From positions 1 to 16,997 of the forward strand of contig JACPMQ010000040.1 of the NCBI GenBank assembly GCA_016185955.1: a stretch of DNA of 16,997 nt, given 5' to 3'. A program made the position numbers and the translations under genes. Below the pieces are notes generated by a model, which worked only from the letters and a program-made list of their open reading frames with translations, made no database searches and had not been told where the DNA came from. This stretch comes from Candidatus Woesearchaeota archaeon (GTDB taxonomy: Archaea; Nanobdellota; Nanobdellia; Woesearchaeales; GW2011-AR4). Positions within the stretch are counted from its first letter, which is position 1. Each line of letters begins with the position of its first letter. Shown here in pieces: positions 1 to 7,103 of the stretch.

Positions 1-1203
1 CTCTTGTTGTGCATGCTCTAATGTAGATACTACAATTAAGTTAGGCACTTCAACTGTTAATCCGCTTGTAACAATTTCCACGCCTTTTCTTGAGAAAAGG
101 TCAAGAAGCCCGATTTCATTTAGAGCATAAGCAGCCGTGCCTGTCTTTACTGCTCCTGTGAATGATACACCTTTCAAAATTTTTTGTGCTGCCGTTCCTA
201 CAGCAGCCCCTGCAGCTGGAACTGCAGCAAATATATAAGCGGCACCTCCTATAACTAAAACATATCCCCCTATTTTTGCACCGCATATTATTGATTCTTT
301 CAAATCTTTCCCTTCTTCAGTAGCGCAGAATTGCTCACTCGGGCTAACAAAGGAAATTGCATATATTTCTCCAGGAACATAACTTATATCTCCTGTTTGT
401 TTATCATTTGGAGATATAAACACCATATCTCCGCCTTTTGAGCCAAATTCTCTGATATATTTTGTATAAGAATAAACATTACTTTCCTTCACATAACAGC
501 TTTCTTTTTTTAGCGGGCATGACCATTCATTATACAAGCTGTATCCTTCAGGCTTTCCGGTTGAAGAGCATTTGCCTCCTTTATTTTCACATTCATTTAG
601 TATGTCTTTAACACAGCATACTTTATTTGGGCTTTCTGGAGTTTTCTTTGTTTGCACTGTTTTTTCATTTTTTTCACATCTGTCCTTCCAAATGCCACCA
701 CCACCAGGAGCGCATTTATCGCTTCTGTCCTCAGCAAAATATGATTCTTCCATTGATGCTTCTAATGTTTTATAGGTTATGCCTTTTGCATCATCTTTAA
801 TCTTAAAAGTGTAGCATGTAAAACATCCTTTGCTGAAAGGGTATTTCCTGAATGTGTTTGTTTCTGAACCTTCTAACCACATATACCAACAGTTTTTAAT
901 CATGTCTCTTATTTCTGATTCTGCTCCTTCTTTGTCTTGCTTGTAGTCTTGTGTTGGCACAAGTGTTTTTTCAACGCTGTGCTTATTGATAGTATTGCAG
1001 ATTTCTTGCCCTGAAATAACGCCTTTGGTTTTTTCTTCCACCCAGAATTTGATTTCATTTGATTGCCTGCATAATGTAACTTGTAATTTTTCATCTACTT
1101 TTGATGCTGATTTTTTTATCGCAGCCAATATAACTCCTCCGCTTACCAGCAAAAGTATTATTGAGATTATGAAAGCAAATCCTATACCGTTTTTGTCATT
1201 CAT
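1..1203 (-). CDS. Large membrane-anchored cysteine-rich protein, pilin-like N-terminus (3' end beyond window)
   Basis: An open frame runs from ATG at 1203 to the left edge without a stop, at least 401 codons. Another in-frame ATG lies at 1218, adding five residues; neither has a clear ribosome binding site. The N-terminus (MNDKNGIGFAFIISIILLLV) is a short charged stretch with Gly followed by a hydrophobic helix, as in class III (pilin-like) signal sequences or a simple anchor. Residues about 163-238 are cysteine-rich and hold two copies of a Cys-x3-Gly-Gly module also found in the two small proteins upstream. Residues about 304-343 are a second hydrophobic, Ala/Gly-rich segment, so the Cys region is probably outside the cell between two anchors. 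It starts 22 bases after the 39-residue gene and is likely co-transcribed. I do not recognise the family; a surface or pilus-accessory role is inference. Confidence 0.75.
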   Translation of the reverse strand, partial: MNDKNGIGFAFIISIILLLVSGGVILAAIKKSASKVDEKLQVTLCRQSNEIKFWVEEKTKGVISGQEICNTINKHSVEKTLVPTQDYKQDKEGAESEIRDMIKNCWYMWLEGSETNTFRKYPFSKGCFTCYTFKIKDDAKGITYKTLEASMEESYFAEDRSDKCAPGGGGIWKDRCEKNEKTVQTKKTPESPNKVCCVKDILNECENKGGKCSSTGKPEGYSLYNEWSCPLKKESCYVKESNVYSYTKYIREFGSKGGDMVFISPNDKQTGDISYVPGEIYAISFVSPSEQFCATEEGKDLKESIICGAKIGGYVLVIGGAAYIFAAVPAAGAAVGTAAQKILKGVSFTGAVKTGTAAYALNEIGLLDLFSRKGVEIVTSGLTVEVPNLIVVSTLEHAQQE

Positions 1204-1225
1204 TGTTTTAGGAAGCATTTTAACA

Positions 1226-1345
1226 TTACACAGATTTCGTTATAATTTTTACAATCAGCGATATAAATAAAATTGCTGCAAAAACTGTGATTATTATTGT
1301 TATAATATTCTTAAAATTCCCTTTAGTATTTTTAAAAAGGTTCAT
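1226..1345 (-). CDS. 39-residue single-pass membrane peptide
   Basis: A short ORF from ATG at 1345 to TAA at 1228-1226 encodes 39 residues. A basic N-terminus (MNLFKNTKGNFK) is followed by about 22 hydrophobic residues (IITIIITVFAAILFISLIV) and a short basic tail. It lies 19 bases after the stop of the 84-residue pilin-like gene and ends 22 bases before the ATG of the large cysteine-rich gene, on the same strand, so it fits the operon with no room for another gene. The composition is typical of a membrane peptide. It could be a minor pilin-like subunit or a small helper of its neighbours; function is unknown. No strong ribosome binding site is visible. Confidence 0.55.
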   Translation of the reverse strand: MNLFKNTKGNFKNIITIIITVFAAILFISLIVKIITKSV

Positions 1346-1364
1346 GGCATTTGCAGCTCGATAT

Positions 1365-1619
1365 TTATTCTTTTTTTTCAAAAATTTTTATACAGCAAAC
1401 CTGATTATCTTGGCATTTAATGTAAGGCACATCTACTTCACTGGAATCGCATTGGGTTTTGCAGTTCCCGCCTTTGCCTCCGCAACTTTCAAGGATTTTT
1501 TCTGATTCCGAGGTTTTCTTGCTAAATATGGAAATTAGGGTAAACAAAACTATTAAGCCAAGTATAGCTATAATTATAACGTTAATTGAAAGCCCTTGTG
1601 ACTTTTTTTTAATAGGCAT
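1365..1619 (-). CDS. Small pilin-like membrane protein with C-terminal cysteine module
   Basis: An 84-residue protein. I chose ATG at 1619 over the in-frame GTG at 1628 because it gives MPIKKKSQGLSINVIIIAIL, the pattern of archaeal class III signal peptides: a Lys cluster ending in a small residue or Gly, then a hydrophobic helix. Residues about 12-32 form the membrane helix. The C-terminal half is polar and carries six cysteines in the order C-x6-C-x3-C-x12-C-x5-CC with a Gly-Gly between the first two, likely a disulfide-stabilised knot outside the membrane. The neighbour at 1688 is a paralogue with the same N-terminus and a shorter Cys pattern. It has its own TATA box. Prepilin peptidase processing and assembly into a filament are inferred from the N-terminus. 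Confidence 0.72.
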   Translation of the reverse strand: MPIKKKSQGLSINVIIIAILGLIVLFTLISIFSKKTSESEKILESCGGKGGNCKTQCDSSEVDVPYIKCQDNQVCCIKIFEKKE

Positions 1620-1651
1620 GTAAATCACAGAAAGAATTTTGAAATCTAATC

Positions 1652-1660
1652 TATATAAAT
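1652..1660 (-). promoter_or_regulatory. TATA box for the 84-residue pilin-like gene
   Basis: On the minus strand this reads TTTATATAG preceded by an A-rich BRE-like stretch (GCAAATA). Its centre is about 37 bp from ATG 1619, so transcription should start near 1630 with a very short leader. Confidence 0.6.
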
Positions 1661-1687
1661 ATTTGCATACCTTTAGAGAAATCTTAC

Positions 1688-1966
1688 TTATTTTTTATTT
1701 TCAGATACACAACATTTTTTGCCTTCATTTATTTTATCACTAGAATCGCTAGAAAGAATAGCGACTGTTCCTTTGGGGCATTTCTCTTCAAATGTTCCTC
1801 CTTGCGACTCGCATGTTTTTGCAGCGTCCCCAACCAAGCCTAATTTTCTATTAAAAGTCCCTATTTGACCTGTAAACACCGCAACCAAAACCACAAGAAC
1901 AATAAGGGCTATAACTGCTATAATAATTACATTAATTGAGATTCCTTGAGATTTTTTATTGAGCAT
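1688..1966 (-). CDS. Small pilin-like membrane protein with C-terminal cysteine module
   Basis: A 92-residue protein. The start (MLNKKSQGISINVIIIAVIA) is nearly identical to that of the downstream 84-residue gene: Lys-Lys-Ser-Gln-Gly, then a long hydrophobic helix at about residues 9-31, i.e. a class III (pilin-like) signal sequence. After a short spacer the C-terminus carries Cys-x3-Gly-Gly-x-Phe-x3-Cys and a terminal Lys-Lys-Cys-Cys-Val. The second Cys of the module seen in the paralogue is Phe here. Its TATA box lies 26 bp upstream of the ATG, so the message is probably leaderless. The two genes look like a tandem duplication that has diverged. A surface filament or surface-coat role is inferred; the family is not identified. 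Confidence 0.75.
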   Translation of the reverse strand: MLNKKSQGISINVIIIAVIALIVLVVLVAVFTGQIGTFNRKLGLVGDAAKTCESQGGTFEEKCPKGTVAILSSDSSDKINEGKKCCVSENKK

Positions 1967-1984
1967 AGCTTATTTTGCAATTAA

Positions 1985-1998
1985 GATATATATAAAAG
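1985..1998 (-). promoter_or_regulatory. TATA box for the 92-residue pilin-like gene
   Basis: Minus-strand CTTTTATATATATC, centred about 26 bp before ATG 1966. This predicts a transcript that starts at or next to the start codon. Confidence 0.65.
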
Positions 1999-2013
1999 TT
2001 TTGTTTTACAAAT

Positions 2014-2021
2014 TAAAAAAA
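2014..2021 (-). terminator. Possible oligo-T terminator after the TrmB-family gene
   Basis: A run of T on the minus strand (TTTTTTTAATTTG), 22 bases after the regulator's stop and just upstream of the next gene's TATA box. Archaeal termination often needs only a T-run; no hairpin is seen. Confidence 0.3.
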
Positions 2022-2042
2022 CCAAGAAAATGCCACAAAATG

Positions 2043-2864
2043 TTAGTGCTTTTTTGCAAATTCTGTTAACGGCTTCATGCCTTTCCAAGCAATATTAAAC
2101 AAGTTTTCTAATGCGCTTGAAAAGAATGGCGAATTTACCCATATCCCAACATCGTAAGTTGGATGGACAGTAGCGTCATCCATTATCATAAACATGACTT
2201 CCTTGCCGTCTACAACTATAAATCTTGCTTTGCCGTCTATATGCTTCACTTCCGCAATGCCTGTCATTTCTTTCACTAATTCAAGGCTTTCTTTTGTCAA
2301 AGGCGCTGCAATTCTTATCTTAACACCGCGCTTCTTGAGCTTTTCAAATGTTGGCTTGAAGCCCTCTATTTTCCTCATCAATCCCTGGCTTGTTGTCATT
2401 ATAGAAACAGATTCTTCAGCATCCCGGATAGTAAGCTCAAGATGATTGTATAAGTTGTGCCTTCCTTTTAGCGAGCCTGATAAATCTGCTGGCTCTACTA
2501 ATTCAATACCTTGCGTATACAAAGTATTTAATTCCTCGATAACATCTGTTTTTTTAAGCTCTTCTAACTTGCCAATTTGCTCTTTTGCCTCCTCATTAAC
2601 ATTTTTTTTGACTCTTTCCAGAACTTCTTTTGGCGAAACTGCAAGGTATTTTATTGGCTTTCCGAGCTTCATGACAACAAAACCTTTTTTTTCTAAACTT
2701 TCAAGCACATCATAGCTTCTGCTCCTTGGCACATTAGCTATATCTGAAAGCTCTCCTGCAGTGGAAACTCCCCTCGACAATAAAGCTGTCCAGATTTTTA
2801 CCTCGTACAAATTTAAGGAGAAATACCTTCTTAACTTGCTTAAAAATTCTTCTTTTACTATCAT
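2043..2864 (-). CDS. TrmB-family transcriptional regulator
   Basis: A 273-residue DNA-binding regulator of the TrmB family. Residues about 10-80 form a winged helix (LNLYEVKIWTALLSRG, then DIANVPRSRSYDVLESLEKK, the recognition helix and wing). Residues about 85-110 are a charged coiled linker. Residues about 125-270 match the TrmB effector and dimerisation domain of phospholipase-D-like fold, including a GRHNLYNHLE segment and an IRIAAPLT strand. Family members sense sugars or other metabolites and repress or activate transport and central-carbon genes. Here it lies between acetyl-CoA synthetase upstream and pilin-like genes downstream, all on one strand, so either could be a target; that is inference. 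The start is fixed by ATG at 2864, the first Met of the conserved N-terminus. Its upstream region is unusually long and structured. Confidence 0.9.
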   Translation of the reverse strand: MIVKEEFLSKLRRYFSLNLYEVKIWTALLSRGVSTAGELSDIANVPRSRSYDVLESLEKKGFVVMKLGKPIKYLAVSPKEVLERVKKNVNEEAKEQIGKLEELKKTDVIEELNTLYTQGIELVEPADLSGSLKGRHNLYNHLELTIRDAEESVSIMTTSQGLMRKIEGFKPTFEKLKKRGVKIRIAAPLTKESLELVKEMTGIAEVKHIDGKARFIVVDGKEVMFMIMDDATVHPTYDVGIWVNSPFFSSALENLFNIAWKGMKPLTEFAKKH

Positions 2865-2874
2865 TTAAACCTAC

Positions 2875-2896
2875 CCCCTTTTTTTATTGAAAGGGG
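2875..2896 (-). promoter_or_regulatory. Stem-loop in the leader of the TrmB-family gene
   Basis: CCCCTTT and AAAGGGG form a perfect 7-bp stem with an 8-nt loop, ending 10 bases upstream of ATG 2864. The G-rich arm (GGGGGTAGG just upstream of the ATG) is the only Shine-Dalgarno-like sequence here, so the stem could hide it in RNA. As DNA it could instead be an operator. Both roles are inference. Confidence 0.4.
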
Positions 2897-2904
2897 ACAA
2901 ATGG

Positions 2905-2922
2905 ATTAATACTTCTATTAAT
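2905..2922. promoter_or_regulatory. Candidate operator upstream of the TrmB-family gene
   Basis: Two ATTAAT boxes (each its own reverse complement) separated by six bases form a dyad about 50 bp before the start codon. The stretch 2921-2960 also contains repeated TTACGT/TACGTA-like words. Spacing and position suit autoregulation, but no known binding site was matched. Confidence 0.25.
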
Positions 2923-3012
2923 ATGTTACGTTTTTTTACCCTTACGTAGTGTTTTTACTTACATTTAGTAATAATTTATTTTAACTTAACAGTAAAGAAT
3001 ATAATATAGGAC

Positions 3013-3023
3013 TTATATATAAA
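3013..3023. promoter_or_regulatory. Symmetric TATA box beside the inserted element
   Basis: TTATATATAAA reads as a TATA box on both strands. On the minus strand it would start transcription near 2993, giving the regulator a leader of about 129 nt. On the plus strand it would fire into the MITE, starting near 3043. Direction is not decided by the sequence. Confidence 0.45.
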
Positions 3024-3029
3024 GGTTTT

Positions 3030-3037
3030 GAAAAACT
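3030..3037. repeat. Left target-site duplication of the MITE
   Basis: GAAAAACT, immediately left of the left terminal inverted repeat, is repeated exactly at 3244-3251 immediately right of the other end. Confidence 0.8.
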
Positions 3038-3243
3038 GGCACAGTAGAAATACTAAAAGTCAAAAACTAAAGTGGCTGCTCCAGAGCCGCGCTACAGGCA
3101 AAATGGCGCATCTTGATTCTTTTGTATAATAAAAAATTTACACATACACACCATTTTGATAGCACAATTAACATTCTTCTGCTTGCCTACTGCCCCTTAT
3201 TTTGGAGCAGCCACTTATATTTGTTAAGAATTTCTACTGAGCC
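3038..3243. mobile_element. 206-bp MITE with 8-bp target duplication, IS6-like ends
   Basis: The ends are inverted repeats: GGCACAGTAGAAAT at 3038-3051 against the reverse complement GGCTCAGTAGAAAT of 3230-3243, continuing to a perfect 14-bp pair (3070-3083 with 3203-3216, containing GTGGCTGCTCCA). Overall each arm is about 41-46 bp with a few mismatches. The element is flanked by an exact 8-bp direct repeat, GAAAAACT. There is no transposase frame; the centre holds a weaker inner inverted repeat around 3092-3106 and 3153-3165. IS6-family elements make 8-bp duplications and have ends like GGCACTGTTGCAAA, matching here at 10 of 14 positions. IS1595-like elements are the main alternative. It sits in the 394-bp gap between the acs stop and the regulator's leader and contributes most of it. 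Confidence 0.8.
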
Positions 3244-3251
3244 GAAAAACT
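3244..3251. repeat. Right target-site duplication of the MITE
   Basis: Exact copy of the GAAAAACT at 3030-3037. It ends 8 bases before the last base of the acs coding region, so the insertion narrowly missed the gene. Confidence 0.8.
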
Positions 3252-3258
3252 TTGCCTA

Positions 3259-5211
3259 TCAGTTTATTTTTCCCTTTTCCAGAACTTCAACAACATTAGG
3301 CTCTGCAAGTGTGGTTATATTGCCATATTCCTTTGTTCCTTCTGCTATCGCCCTTAAAATGCGCCTCATTATTTTTCCGCTTCTTGTTTTTGGCAAATCA
3401 TCTGCAAATTGTATCTTGTCCGGTTTTGCTATAGGCCCTACTTGCCTTGAAACATGCTGTTTTAATTCTTCTTTTAAAGAATCGCTTTTTTTATTTCCAT
3501 TTTTTAAGACGACAAAGGCATAAATGGCTTGCCCTTTTATATCATGAGGGTAAGGAACTATAGCAGCTTCTGCTACTGCCTTATGGCTCACTAAAGAGCT
3601 TTCAACTTCTGCGCTTCCTATCCTATGGCCTGCAACTTTTATAACATCATCTGTTCTTCCCATAATCCAAAAATAATTGTCTTCATCTACTTTTGCGCTG
3701 TCTCCTGTCAGATACATCCCAAACTTTTCAAAATAAGTATGCTTGTATTTTTCAGGATTGTTCCAGATTGTTCTCAACATGCCCGGCCATGGCTTTTTAA
3801 TAACCAAATAGCCGCCTTCATTTGCTTGTGCTTTGCTGCCATCATCTTTTAGAACTTCTGCTTCTATGCCGAAAAAAGGTATGGTTGCTGAGCCTGGCTT
3901 TAATGGAGTTGCTCCTGGCAATGGCGAAATTAAAATTCCGCCTGTTTCAGTTTGCCACCACGTATCTACAATAGGGCATCTTTTTTTTCCTATAATCTCA
4001 TAATACCATAACCATGCTTCTGGATTTATTGGCTCGCCTACAGTTCCGAGCAGCCTTAAACTGCTTAATCTGCACTTATTTGGCCATGAATTCCCTTCCT
4101 TGGCTAATGCCCTTATTGCAGTCGGAGCAGTGTAAAAAACAGTTGCCTTATATTTATCAATAATTTTCCAGAATCTATCGGGCTTTGGGAAAGTTGGAGA
4201 GCCTTCATACATTAAAACTGTAGCTCCATTTGAAAATGGCCCATAAACAATATAAGAATGCCCTGTTATCCAGCCAATGTCTGCTGTGCAGAAAAAAATA
4301 TCCTCATTTTTAATATCAAAAATATATTTGAAGGTTTGCTGCGCAAAAAGCAAATAGCCTGCTTGAGTATGTAACACTCCTTTTGGCTTTCCGGTAGTGC
4401 CGCTTGTATAAAGAATAAATAAGGAATCTTCAGCGTGCATACTTTCAGGCTGGCAGAAATTACTTATAGCGGACTCTTTTATTAAATCACTATACCAATA
4501 ATCGCGCCCTTTTTCAATGATTACTTTGTTTTTTGCTCTTTTGATTATGATAACACTTTTTATAGCAGGACATTCTTTAATGGCTTTGTCAGCATTATCC
4601 TTTAATGGAAATATTTTTTTATTCCTAAAGCTGCCATCTGCTGTCACCAATAACTTTGCTCCGGAATCCTGTATGCGGTCTTTTAATGCATCAGAGCTAA
4701 AGCCGGCAAAGACAACAGAATGTATAGCTCCTATGCGCGCGCATGCAAGCATAGATATTGGAAGCTCAGGAATCATTGGCAGGTATATTTGGACAACATC
4801 CCCTTTTTTTATGCCTTTATTTTTTAGAACATTCGCAAATTTACAGACTTCCTTAAGCAACTGCTCATAAGTATAAGTTTTGCTTTTTCCTGATTCAGGC
4901 TCCCATATCAACGCTAGTTTATCTTTATTTTTCCTTATATTTTTATCTAAGCAGTTATGGCAAACATTCAAGTAACCGCCTTCAAACCATTTGAAGAATC
5001 CCTGATCATTCCTTAAAACAGTATCCCATTTCTTAAACCATTCCAGCTCTGATGCCTTTTCTGCCCAGAAGGATTCAGGATTTTCAATGGAATATTTGTA
5101 CAGTGCTTTGTATTCTTCCATATTTTTTATCAAAGAGTTTGCTGAAAAATTTTTAAGCGGATAAAAGACACGAGTTTCTTTTAAAACAGAAGTGATATAA
5201 TCCTCGCCCAT
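3259..5211 (-). CDS. acs: AMP-forming acetyl-CoA synthetase
   Basis: A 650-residue cytoplasmic enzyme that converts acetate, ATP and CoA into acetyl-CoA, AMP and pyrophosphate. Full family length. Residues about 31-85 are the N-terminal ACAS cap (ENPESFWAEKASELEWF). The P-loop-like motif YTSGTTGKPKG is at 268-278; TWWQTETGG at 417-425 contains the Trp that limits the acyl pocket to acetate-sized substrates; YLTGDSA at 500-506 contacts AMP; the hinge GRTDDVIKVAGHR is at 518-530. PKTRSGKIMRR at 607-617 holds the catalytic Lys (613) that protein acetylation switches off in other organisms. All key residues are present. A TATA box 24 bp before the ATG predicts a leaderless message. It may supply acetyl-CoA by scavenging acetate in an organism with reduced metabolism; regulation by the adjacent TrmB protein is possible but not shown. 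Confidence 0.97.
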   Translation of the reverse strand: MGEDYITSVLKETRVFYPLKNFSANSLIKNMEEYKALYKYSIENPESFWAEKASELEWFKKWDTVLRNDQGFFKWFEGGYLNVCHNCLDKNIRKNKDKLALIWEPESGKSKTYTYEQLLKEVCKFANVLKNKGIKKGDVVQIYLPMIPELPISMLACARIGAIHSVVFAGFSSDALKDRIQDSGAKLLVTADGSFRNKKIFPLKDNADKAIKECPAIKSVIIIKRAKNKVIIEKGRDYWYSDLIKESAISNFCQPESMHAEDSLFILYTSGTTGKPKGVLHTQAGYLLFAQQTFKYIFDIKNEDIFFCTADIGWITGHSYIVYGPFSNGATVLMYEGSPTFPKPDRFWKIIDKYKATVFYTAPTAIRALAKEGNSWPNKCRLSSLRLLGTVGEPINPEAWLWYYEIIGKKRCPIVDTWWQTETGGILISPLPGATPLKPGSATIPFFGIEAEVLKDDGSKAQANEGGYLVIKKPWPGMLRTIWNNPEKYKHTYFEKFGMYLTGDSAKVDEDNYFWIMGRTDDVIKVAGHRIGSAEVESSLVSHKAVAEAAIVPYPHDIKGQAIYAFVVLKNGNKKSDSLKEELKQHVSRQVGPIAKPDKIQFADDLPKTRSGKIMRRILRAIAEGTKEYGNITTLAEPNVVEVLEKGKIN

Positions 5212-5230
5212 GATAAATTCTTTTTTGCCG

Positions 5231-5240
5231 TATATAAAAA
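5231..5240 (-). promoter_or_regulatory. TATA box for acs
   Basis: Minus-strand TTTTTATATA about 24 bp before ATG 5211. No ribosome binding site is visible, consistent with a leaderless transcript. Confidence 0.6.
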
Positions 5241-5335
5241 TGTTTGTTAGGACTTATCAATAGAAAAATTTAAAATCAATGGTTAATTTATAATGCTTAA
5301 TTTATTAATGGCTAATAAATAATATCAGGTGCTAA

Positions 5336-5800
5336 ATGACATGTGATATATGCGGCTCAGAAGGCAAGATGTATAAAGCCAGAATCGAAGGGGCAGAGCT
5401 TAAGGTTTGCATTGAATGCAGCAGTTTTGGAAAAGTTATAGGTATTGTTGCAAGCCAGAAAGACGAAGCTGAATCTAATAAATTCAGGAAATTTGAGGGG
5501 TTTGAGGGATTAAAGCCAGAAAAAATAGACAAGCTTGTGGATGATTACACAGAAAAAATCAGAAAGGGCAGGGAATCTTTAGGCTTAAATCAAAAAGACT
5601 TTGCAAAAAAAATCAATGAGAAAGAATCTTTAATACAGAACATAGAGTCTGGGCATTATGAGCCTACTATAGGCACTGCAAAAAAGATTGCAAGATTTCT
5701 AAAAATAAAGCTAGTGGAAGAATATGAGGAAAGCTATGAGAAAACAAAACAGCAAAAATCAGATACTTTCACAATAGGGGATTTTATCAAGCTGAAATAA
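5336..5800 (+). CDS. Archaeal multiprotein bridging factor aMBF1
   Basis: A 154-residue protein with the two-domain build of aMBF1. An N-terminal zinc ribbon has Cys pairs at 3/6 (CDIC) and 25/28 (CIEC), and an XRE-type helix-turn-helix lies at about residues 72-128 (IRKGRESLGLNQKDFAKKI, then SLIQNIESGHYEPTI). In archaea this protein associates with ribosomes and the translation machinery; the eukaryotic relative is a transcription coactivator. The C-terminus ends in the usual TIGDFIKLK. The start is ATG at 5336, preceded by AGGTG four bases upstream. A TATA-like ATTTATAAT at 5286-5294 would give a leader of about 20 nt. It is divergent from acs, and the glycosyltransferase follows 43 bases downstream. 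The assignment is secure. Confidence 0.93.
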   Translation: MTCDICGSEGKMYKARIEGAELKVCIECSSFGKVIGIVASQKDEAESNKFRKFEGFEGLKPEKIDKLVDDYTEKIRKGRESLGLNQKDFAKKINEKESLIQNIESGHYEPTIGTAKKIARFLKIKLVEEYEESYEKTKQQKSDTFTIGDFIKLK

Positions 5801-5843
5801 GCACAAAGTTTTAATAAGCTTCTCCTATTTATACAGTTACAAA

Positions 5844-7103
5844 ATGAATCTTGCTTACACATTATTGGTATATGTTGTATGGTTTTTATCCACTTATTTT
5901 ATTGTAGTTTTTTTACTTGCATTATTCAAAAATAAAAAATTGCTTTATAATAGCATCAATAACATAGATAATGCGGACACAAAAACCGCTAAATTGCCTA
6001 AAGTGAGCATTATTCTGCCTGCTTACAATGAAGAAAGCGAGATTGAAAATTCTATAGTATCTTTAACATCAATTGATTATCCTAAAGAGCTGTTGGAAGT
6101 TATAGTTGTAAATGATGGCAGCACTGACAAAACAACGGAAATTGTAAAAAAGTATGCTGATGGGAAAAAAATCATACTTATAGATAATGAAAAAAACAAG
6201 GGAAAGGCTGCATGCCTCAACCAAGGAATTTTGTTGGCAAATGGAGAATATATAGCTTGCATGGACGCTGATTCTGTTGTTCCAAAAGGCATATTAAAGA
6301 AAACGCTTCCTTATTTTAAAAACGCAAAAATAGGAGCAGTTACTGTCTCTGTTGAGGTAACAAATCCAAAAAATTTCCTGCAGAGGATAATACAGATTGA
6401 GTATAATCTTGGATTATCTCTTTTCCTGAAAGTATTTTCTTTTTTTGACTGCATCCACGTAACTCCGGGGCCATTTTCCATTTATAGAAAAACGCTGCTT
6501 GACAAAATAAAGGGCTTTGATGAAAAAAATATAACAGAAGATTTGGAGATAGCTTACAGGATACACAAATCTGGCTACAAAATAGGAAACTGCATGGACA
6601 CCTCTGTGCGCACAGTAACCCCAAACAATCTAAAGGGCCTTTATAGGCAAAGGAGAAGGTGGTATTCTGGCGCTTTACTCACTTTATGGCAGCATAAAGA
6701 CATATTATTCAAAAGGAAAGCTGGAATTTTTGGCTATTTTATACCTTTTAATTATGCGCTTATAACATTAGGGCTTGGGCTTTTTTTGCTGTCGCTTTAC
6801 CTTACACTCTCCAATATAATAAATCATATATTTTTATACTCATTAACCAATTTTAATTTTTTTTCAAACTGGTCATTTGAGGATTTTGACTTTTTAGCAG
6901 TCAGCATCTTCTTGTTTTTTGGGCTATCAGGAATTTTAAGCATGATACTCCTTTTAATTTTCGGCTTAAATTCATTAAAAAACAGCCCGAAAAAGCGATT
7001 TTCCATGTTCTTTGGTTACTTCGTGCTTTTCTTCCTTTATCAGTTTTTTTGGCTATCATCATTTTTCCTGGTAATATTCCGGAGGCAAGTCAAATGGAGG
7101 TAA
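5844..7103 (+). CDS. Membrane family-2 glycosyltransferase
   Basis: A 419-residue membrane-bound GT2 enzyme of the processive polysaccharide-synthase type. An N-terminal helix spans about residues 8-28. The catalytic domain begins at VSIILPAYNEESE (54-66). Nucleotide-sugar and metal binding residues are NDGSTD (90-95) and the DxD motif DAD (141-143). TED (231-233) provides the base, and RQRRRW (268-273) is the QxxRW-like motif of chitin, hyaluronan and poly-GlcNAc synthases. Three or more C-terminal helices lie at about 297-325, 350-380 and 388-412. It should use a nucleotide sugar in the cytoplasm to build a glycan at or across the membrane; the sugar cannot be read from sequence. Its last 10 bases overlap the next gene. 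A weak TATA (TTTTAATA, 5809-5816) may drive it, or it reads through from aMBF1. Confidence 0.93.
   Translation: MNLAYTLLVYVVWFLSTYFIVVFLLALFKNKKLLYNSINNIDNADTKTAKLPKVSIILPAYNEESEIENSIVSLTSIDYPKELLEVIVVNDGSTDKTTEIVKKYADGKKIILIDNEKNKGKAACLNQGILLANGEYIACMDADSVVPKGILKKTLPYFKNAKIGAVTVSVEVTNPKNFLQRIIQIEYNLGLSLFLKVFSFFDCIHVTPGPFSIYRKTLLDKIKGFDEKNITEDLEIAYRIHKSGYKIGNCMDTSVRTVTPNNLKGLYRQRRRWYSGALLTLWQHKDILFKRKAGIFGYFIPFNYALITLGLGLFLLSLYLTLSNIINHIFLYSLTNFNFFSNWSFEDFDFLAVSIFLFFGLSGILSMILLLIFGLNSLKNSPKKRFSMFFGYFVLFFLYQFFWLSSFFLVIFRRQVKWR
7081..7085 (+). promoter_or_regulatory. Ribosome binding site for the thioredoxin-like gene
   Basis: GGAGG, eight bases before ATG 7094 and inside the last codons of the glycosyltransferase. 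It decides the start of the downstream gene and implies translational coupling. Confidence 0.75.

Noticed and set aside
3038..3243. A structured non-coding RNA with a plus-strand TATA box
   Set aside because: The long stem and the TATA at 3013 first suggested an RNA gene, but the exact 8-bp duplication at both outer edges is better explained by insertion. Transcription is not excluded.
3113..3523. A 136-codon plus-strand frame starting in the MITE
   Set aside because: Most of it is antisense to the end of acs and the start is within the mobile element; no family resemblance.
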